Part shown: positions 59,238-64,000 of the stretch, piece by piece
Position numbering within the stretch: the first letter of the stretch is position 1
Layout: each line of letters starts with the position of its first letter
NCBI RefSeq assembly: GCF_046097105.1
Contig: NZ_CP175562.1
Location: 806,001-870,000 of the forward strand
Length of the DNA stretch: 64,000 nucleotides
Direction: 5' to 3'
DNA from: Natroniella sp046097105
GTDB lineage: Bacteria; Bacillota; Halanaerobiia; Halobacteroidales; Halobacteroidaceae
Notes under the pieces: model-generated
Seen by the model: the letters and a program-made list of their open reading frames with translations, nothing else
What the model was told of the DNA's origin: nothing
Databases searched by the model: none
Made by a program: the position numbers and the translations under genes

Positions 59238-61322
59238 ATGATTTTACATGGTGAGTTGTTTTTAGATCTAGCTGTTTACATAGCTGTAACCTATTTGATT
59301 ACTCAAATTGATATATTCTCTAAAGTAATAATAGGTGATAAAACCAAATCTAAAGATAAGCTACACTTAAATTTGATTTTAGGGTTGGTTTGTGTTCTTG
59401 TATTTATTATTTGGGGGGAATATGCTTTAGGTTTATATATTATTTTAAGTGGTAGGTTATTAGGTTTTCCTTATGGAATTATTGCTGGAGTTGTGGTTGC
59501 AGTTTATAGAGTTAATTTTAATTTAAATGTTTACCCCTGGGGATTAGAGTCTTTATTAGTAGGGCTAATTAGTGACGCTTATCATTTTTCAAAGCTAAAA
59601 AATATTGAATATTATTGGCGGGATTTAGTGATTAGTTTTGGGTTGGCATTAGCTTTTGTTGTTATTGATGCTAATTTGGCGATTATTCCTTTTGAATTTT
59701 TGCTTTATTTTATTATTTTTTGGATTACTCTAACCATCATCAGCAATCATAAATTAAGAACAATTAGAATTAAATCTCAAGAAAAAAAATTAAGGGACTT
59801 TGAACGTGCTTATAGTAGTTTAAAAGGGCTAAATTTAATTAATAAAAGAATGGCTTCTAATTTTACTTTAGATGAAACTTATGAAACTTTAGTTGAAATT
59901 GGATGTGAACAACTGGGAATTGAAACAGGTGGTTTATTATTAATTGAGGAGGAAGTGGAGTGCTTTGAAGTTAAGGTTTTAACTGGTCTAAAGTATGAAC
60001 AATTTAAAAAATTGAAATATTTGACTAATCAAGGCTGTTTAAAGAAGGTTTTAAGGGCCAAAAATATCTATATTATTAAGGATTTGGTTAATAGTCATTT
60101 AGGAGAATGTTTTTCTATTAAAGATGATAAATTTAAATCTATGTTGGTCTCTCCAATTTTTATAGAAGAAAATGTAAAAGGTGTTATGTTCTTTTTAGAG
60201 AAAGAGGTCAATTATTTTAATATTAATGATCTGTTAGCTATTAGAACAATAGCTAATCAAGCACCATTGTTGATAAAAAAAGCACGAGTTTTTGAAAAAA
60301 TGGAGAGGAATGTAGCAAGTTTATCTATTTTGCAACGGACTAGTAATGAAATTAATTCAACATTAAATTTAGAAGAAGTGTTAGAACGAACTGTAGATAT
60401 GATCATGGGAACGATGGGGGTTTCAATGGTCTACCTCTTTTTATTTGATCAAAAAGTAGAAAAATTAAATTTGGTTTCTTCGGCTGGAATTCCTGATAAT
60501 AATGAAAAAGAAGATCTAATCTTTGCAATTAAGACTATTGCTAAAGATGTAATTAAGGAAGGTAAGCTTATTATTCAAGATGATATTAGTCAAAAAATAG
60601 AAGATAAGTTTAATCTCTTTAATATTATGTCAATTATCAGCATTCCGCTTAAGGTTAGAGGAGAGTATATTGGGGCTATTAATGCGGTGCAGACTGATTT
60701 TAAAAGAAACTTTAGAGAAGCAGATAAGCGCTTTTTAACTACATTATCTAACCAGGTTGCTATTTCAATTGAAAATGCTAGAATGTATAAACAGATGGAA
60801 GAGATGGCAACTAAAGATGGGTTAACTAAACTCTATAACCATAGTTATTTTCAAAAAGCATTAAAAAAAGAGCTCAATAAAGCAAAGCGTTATCAAAGAG
60901 AACTTTCATTATTAATGTTGGATATTGATAATTTTAAAGCTTTTAATGATACTTATGGTCATCAGGCTGGTGATGAAGTTTTGAAAGAGTTGGCCCAAGT
61001 CTTAATGGATAACACTAGAGAACCTGATCTAGTGGCTAGGTATGGTGGTGAAGAGTTTGCTATTATCTTACCTGAAACTGATCGACAAGGAGCTATTAAA
61101 TTAGGTAGAAGGCTGAATCAAGCGGTTCGAGATATGGTTGTTGAATATAAGGAAGAAAAGTTGAAGGTAACAATTAGTATTGGAGTTTCTACTTGTTGCC
61201 CTAAGCAGCATGCGGAAAGTTTAATTAATGCTGCAGATAAGGCATTATACCAGGCTAAAGAGGAAGGCAAGGATAAATTATGTATTGCTGATGGTGATCA
61301 GGTAAAAGCTAAAAAGCCTTGA
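59238..61322 (+). CDS. Membrane 5TM-GAF-GAF-GGDEF diguanylate cyclase
   Basis: A 694-residue protein. The N-terminal 170 residues form a 5-span 5TMR-LYT-like membrane part (SGRLLGFPYGIIAGVVVAVY; YPWGLESLLVGLISDAYH), similar to the LytS sensor. Two GAF domains follow (about 200-345 and 365-510). The GGDEF domain has an intact ARYGGEEFAIILPETD and LDIDNFKAFNDTYGHQAGDE, so it should make c-di-GMP. No I-site RxxD is visible at the usual place (NTREPD is close: R-E-P-D, which may serve as RxxD). ATG follows AAGGAG. Confidence 0.93.
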   Translation: MILHGELFLDLAVYIAVTYLITQIDIFSKVIIGDKTKSKDKLHLNLILGLVCVLVFIIWGEYALGLYIILSGRLLGFPYGIIAGVVVAVYRVNFNLNVYPWGLESLLVGLISDAYHFSKLKNIEYYWRDLVISFGLALAFVVIDANLAIIPFEFLLYFIIFWITLTIISNHKLRTIRIKSQEKKLRDFERAYSSLKGLNLINKRMASNFTLDETYETLVEIGCEQLGIETGGLLLIEEEVECFEVKVLTGLKYEQFKKLKYLTNQGCLKKVLRAKNIYIIKDLVNSHLGECFSIKDDKFKSMLVSPIFIEENVKGVMFFLEKEVNYFNINDLLAIRTIANQAPLLIKKARVFEKMERNVASLSILQRTSNEINSTLNLEEVLERTVDMIMGTMGVSMVYLFLFDQKVEKLNLVSSAGIPDNNEKEDLIFAIKTIAKDVIKEGKLIIQDDISQKIEDKFNLFNIMSIISIPLKVRGEYIGAINAVQTDFKRNFREADKRFLTTLSNQVAISIENARMYKQMEEMATKDGLTKLYNHSYFQKALKKELNKAKRYQRELSLLMLDIDNFKAFNDTYGHQAGDEVLKELAQVLMDNTREPDLVARYGGEEFAIILPETDRQGAIKLGRRLNQAVRDMVVEYKEEKLKVTISIGVSTCCPKQHAESLINAADKALYQAKEEGKDKLCIADGDQVKAKKP

Positions 61323-61345
61323 GAAAGATTTTTTAGCTTTTTTAA
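61306..61345. terminator. Terminator between convergent genes
   Basis: AAAGCTAAAAA pairs with TTTTTTAGCTTT around GCCTTGAGAAAGA, overlapping the end of the cyclase gene. T-rich on one side and A-rich on the other, so it serves both convergent genes. Confidence 0.65.
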
Positions 61346-62568
61346 CGAAAGCCACCAAACCTTCCTGTTAAGGCAAAGATAAAAATAGAAAGCAAGATAG
61401 CTCCTAAGACCGTTTCAATACTGGCTAGAGACCTAGCTAACGGGCCAATCGGTATGATATCTCCATAGCCGGTTGTAGTAAAGGTAATCACTGAAAAGTA
61501 AAGGGAATAGCCTAATATATATATGTTTTTGAGTGGCCCTTCTGCCTGAATAGGAGGTAAAGAGAGTCCAGCTTCAGTATTGATAGTTAAAAAGCAAAAG
61601 ATTAAACCGAAGTTGGCCCAAATGATAACTCCTGTTACAAGAGTATTGAAAGGTTTATATCCATAACCACAAATAAGCTCCATCAACCAATAGAAAACTT
61701 TATATCTAAAAGTATCTAATTTTCGTCGTTTAGCTTTCATATATTCAAATCCAGCTAAAGCATGTAATGAAGAGTTATCTCTAGCTTTTGCAGAGTCCAT
61801 AACTAATTTCCAAGAATCGATTGATTTACTAACAATTGTATGGGGTAAACAATTATATGAATTATAAATTGAATACTTTTGGGCTTTAAACTCTTTGATT
61901 TTACATTGTTTATGAAATTCAAGATGAGAGATTGTAGCATTATCAATAATAAGTTGGTTAATTATACTTGATAATGTAAAGCGAGTAATAATTGAATTTT
62001 GTAAGATTTTAATTTCATTTAAATTGCTTACTTCATATTCAATGACCAGTCTACCAAGTTGAGATTTTCTAATTTCAATCTGCTGTTGGGGAATAAAGAC
62101 TCTAAATTCTTTAACTCGTGAATCTTTGATTGATGTAGTTAAATCTTTTAATTGTTTTTGTTTTAATTCTTCGTTTGTAGAAGTGAAGGTATTGCTGATA
62201 CCTAAATTTAATTCATTAATGAATGATTTAATTATTCGTAAATTTGAGTTTTCGATATCAAGTCGTTTAATCTGTAAATTAGTCAACTGGAGTGAATCAT
62301 TACAGTTAGTAATTTTTAAATAAGGAAGGTTAGGTTCATTATTAATACTAGAAGTTAAAGAAACATAGTTGAATCCTTTAATATGTAAGATAGCTCGGTT
62401 GCAATTTATTTTTACTCTAATTCCATCGATTTTCTTCATTTTTGTTTCTTCTTTTAATTTATCTGGATTTAAGTGTAATATAGGTGATTCAGTTTGAACC
62501 ATTATTTTTTTTACTTCTTTGCGTTGATTATCTTTCTTTATTAGAATTTTAAGATTTAGTTTAATCAT
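61342..62568 (-). CDS. Ion channel with N-terminal repeat domain
   Basis: A 408-residue protein. The first 230 residues form strands with repeated short Leu/Ile-rich units (LQLTNLQIKRLDIENSNLRI; FTLSSIINQLIIDNATISHL), resembling a pentapeptide-type beta-helix. A basic linker and two membrane helices follow with a pore FSVITFTTTGYGDIIP, so the filter is TTGYGD. The 2TM potassium channel type with a soluble N-terminal sensor is inferred. The repeat domain is unusual as the cytoplasmic part. Confidence 0.8.
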   Translation of the reverse strand: MIKLNLKILIKKDNQRKEVKKIMVQTESPILHLNPDKLKEETKMKKIDGIRVKINCNRAILHIKGFNYVSLTSSINNEPNLPYLKITNCNDSLQLTNLQIKRLDIENSNLRIIKSFINELNLGISNTFTSTNEELKQKQLKDLTTSIKDSRVKEFRVFIPQQQIEIRKSQLGRLVIEYEVSNLNEIKILQNSIITRFTLSSIINQLIIDNATISHLEFHKQCKIKEFKAQKYSIYNSYNCLPHTIVSKSIDSWKLVMDSAKARDNSSLHALAGFEYMKAKRRKLDTFRYKVFYWLMELICGYGYKPFNTLVTGVIIWANFGLIFCFLTINTEAGLSLPPIQAEGPLKNIYILGYSLYFSVITFTTTGYGDIIPIGPLARSLASIETVLGAILLSIFIFALTGRFGGFR

Positions 62569-62891
62569 CAGTTAAAAATTCTCCTTCTTTTCACTATTAA
62601 ATTTAGTTTTTCTAATTAGTCAGATTTTATAAATATTTTTTCATTAATTTTGTTTTATAGATTAAGTTTAAAATTAAGTTAATAACTATAAAAAGAAGCC
62701 TTTACTTTTTACTTAGATTTAAATTTCAATTAAAGTTGATATGTATATTTTAAAATTGGCAAAAAGTAAATTAGTTTATATTATAACATAATTTGCTTAA
62801 TAAATTGATTAATAAATAAAAAATGGAACTTATATCATAATATAAATAGTAGCTAGTTTATATTAGCTAATTTATGGAGGGGATAAATTAG
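62569..62891. other. Divergent intergenic region
   Basis: About 320 bp, AT-rich, between the channel and the zinc-ribbon gene. It holds GGAGGGG (62877-62883) for the latter. No coding frame or clear structured element is seen. Confidence 0.6.
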
Positions 62892-63050
62892 ATGGGGAAA
62901 TGGTTCTGTACTAAATGTGGTTGGATAGGAAATGAACTGGCTTTATTAAAAATAAAAAGAGTTGGCTATTTTAGACTGTATAAAGGTTGCTTGGAATGTG
63001 GAGTAGATATAGATCAGGTTGAAGTTTTGATTAATTATAATCGGAAATAA
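62892..63050 (+). CDS. 52-residue zinc-ribbon protein
   Basis: MGKWFCTKCGWIGNE at the start and YKGCLECGVDIDQVEV in the second half give two CxxC pairs that would bind one zinc. The middle is basic (LLKIKRVGYF). No named family. ATG 62892 is 8 nt after GGAGGGG. A regulatory or ribosome-associated role is possible. Confidence 0.68.
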   Translation: MGKWFCTKCGWIGNELALLKIKRVGYFRLYKGCLECGVDIDQVEVLINYNRK

Positions 63051-63162
63051 AAAAGAAAGGATTTTCTGGTTAAAGCTAGAATTTTAAAGATAAGTAATTA
63101 ATATTAAGAGATTAAAGATATTAAAAATAATATTTTATGATAAAGAATGGTAGTGATAGATT

Positions 63163-64000
63163 ATGAAAAAAAAGTTGTTTTTTGGGTTAGTTATTTTGTT
63201 TGGATTAACTTGGTATAGCTCATTAGGATTAGCAGCAACTTCAGACTTAGTTTATAGGATACCTGTTCAGGGTAATATTGATCCAGGTATGGTCAACTTA
63301 GTTCAGAAGGGGATTGATGAGGCGGAGGAAGTAGGGGCCAAAGCGATTATAATTGAGCTTGATACTTATGGTGGTCTGGTTGACTCTGGAATTAAAATTA
63401 AAGATTTGATCTTTGCTACTCATCTGCCGACAGTTACTCATATACAGAATCGAGCCTGGTCTGCGGGAGCTTTAATTGCTTTAGCAGGTGAAAAGTTAAC
63501 GATGGTACCTGGTAGTAGTATGGGTGCTGCTGAGACAAGACCGAGAGAAGAGAAGTATATTTCTGCTCTTCGTAAAGAGTTTAGAGCTACAGCTGAAAGA
63601 AGAGGAAAGAACCCTGAATTAGCAGAAGCAATGGTTGATTCTAGCTTGAAGGTTCCAGGAGTGATAGAAGAAGATAAGTTACTAACTCTTTCTGCTATTG
63701 AGGCAGTTGATAATCAAGTTGCTGATTTAGTGGTAGAAGATCGTAATCAATTGTTAGAGGAATTATCTTTGGGAGGAGCAAAAATTGTAACAGTAACTCC
63801 AACCCCTGCTGAACGATTAGCAGGAATAGTTACTAATCCTGCCGTCAGCACCTTCTTATTGACCTTAGGTTTTTTAGGGCTTTTTCTAGAAGGGATAACT
63901 CCTGGCTGGGGTGTTGGAGGAACAATTGGTTTAGTTAGTTTAGGACTCCTTTTTAGTGGGTATATTATTAATGGAGTTGCTAGTTGGGGTTTGATTATCT
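63163..64000 (+). CDS. NfeD-family membrane serine protease (partial at right edge)
   Basis: The first 279 codons run out of the window. Signal peptide KKKLFFGLVILFGLTWYSSL, cut near AAT. The ClpP-like protease domain has ELDTYGGLVDSGIKIKD, RAWSAGALIALAGEKL with the probable nucleophile Ser in SAGAL, and GSSMGAAETRP. Membrane helices begin near residue 230 (VSTFLLTLGFLGLFLEGITP; GWGVGGTIGLVSLGLLFSGY). Long-form NfeD proteins cleave stomatin-like partners. The gene should continue with an OB-fold domain and often a floA-type partner. Confidence 0.9.
   Translation, partial: MKKKLFFGLVILFGLTWYSSLGLAATSDLVYRIPVQGNIDPGMVNLVQKGIDEAEEVGAKAIIIELDTYGGLVDSGIKIKDLIFATHLPTVTHIQNRAWSAGALIALAGEKLTMVPGSSMGAAETRPREEKYISALRKEFRATAERRGKNPELAEAMVDSSLKVPGVIEEDKLLTLSAIEAVDNQVADLVVEDRNQLLEELSLGGAKIVTVTPTPAERLAGIVTNPAVSTFLLTLGFLGLFLEGITPGWGVGGTIGLVSLGLLFSGYIINGVASWGLII

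Noticed and set aside
1..64000. GGCC avoidance (restriction) as explanation of the TTGGCCC excess
   Set aside because: GGCC in other contexts occurs only slightly less often than base composition predicts, whereas the heptamer itself is in large excess; avoidance alone cannot give that.

Overview
The window comes from an AT-rich (about one third G+C by eye), spore-forming member of the Firmicutes. The sporulation genes spoVS and prkA-yhbH-spoVR, Gram-positive style Shine-Dalgarno sites, a class III PHA synthase locus and a strikingly acidic proteome together suggest a halophilic clostridium-like lineage such as Halanaerobiales/Halobacteroidaceae. The lineage is an inference; no rRNA or other marker is present.

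Positions 1-20811 are the right-hand, late part of a prophage with a contractile (myovirus-type) tail, almost all on the + strand. The order is: end of an unidentified gene, candidate activator-dependent late promoter, terminase small and large subunits, portal, Mu F-like minor head protein, protease-capsid fusion, connector and neck genes, DUF3383-type sheath, DUF3277-type tube, a tail chaperone pair needing a frameshift, tape measure, a self-contained 'moron' gene with its own promoter and terminator, baseplate (Dit-like, plug, hub, Gp138-like spike, W, J, I), tail fibre with chaperone-like protein, and a lysis region (XhlA-like, amidase, small hydrophobic protein). It ends in a 45-bp tRNA-Pro(GGG) 3' fragment (20767-20811) that fits a cloverleaf exactly from the anticodon loop to CCA and is the right attachment site. 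The integrase, lysogeny genes and intact tRNA must lie left of the window.

Positions 20880-64000 are host chromosome. 20.9-29.6 kb holds cell-envelope genes (deacetylase, LysM protein, lipoprotein), spoVS, a K+ channel, a fumarase/aspartase-type lyase, an HD-GYP protein and a BON protein. 29.8-33.0 kb is a compact three-gene operon: PD-(D/E)XK-like nuclease fused to a DUF2075 helicase, a MutT-type Nudix hydrolase, and an SRA-like/HNH endonuclease. It looks like a nucleic-acid defence or modified-DNA restriction system and is the best candidate for an undescribed system here. 33.4-37.7 kb has a patatin-like lipase, membrane paralogues and a GGDEF-EAL protein. 37.7-39.8 kb is gene-poor and contains duplicated non-coding modules with strong promoters. 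39.8-44.1 kb is the PHA locus (two PhaE-like proteins and PhaC). 44.3-46.1 kb is an M-box riboswitch controlling mgtE. 46-64 kb holds two more membrane paralogues, a LiaF-like protein, hydrolases, an unusual charge-block LysM protein, an SDR, the prkA-yhbH-spoVR cluster, a lipid kinase, a Nudix enzyme, a 5TM-GAF-GGDEF cyclase, a second K+ channel and the start of an NfeD protease.

Three signals cut across gene boundaries. (1) The heptamer TTGGCCC/GGGCCAA occurs about 55 times where roughly 2 are expected, in all reading frames, both orientations and between genes. (2) Several genes, phage and host, appear to start at AUU or AUC behind a good Shine-Dalgarno. (3) Six near-identical terminators of the form ACTCTTATCTTAACAGATAA are scattered through the host part.
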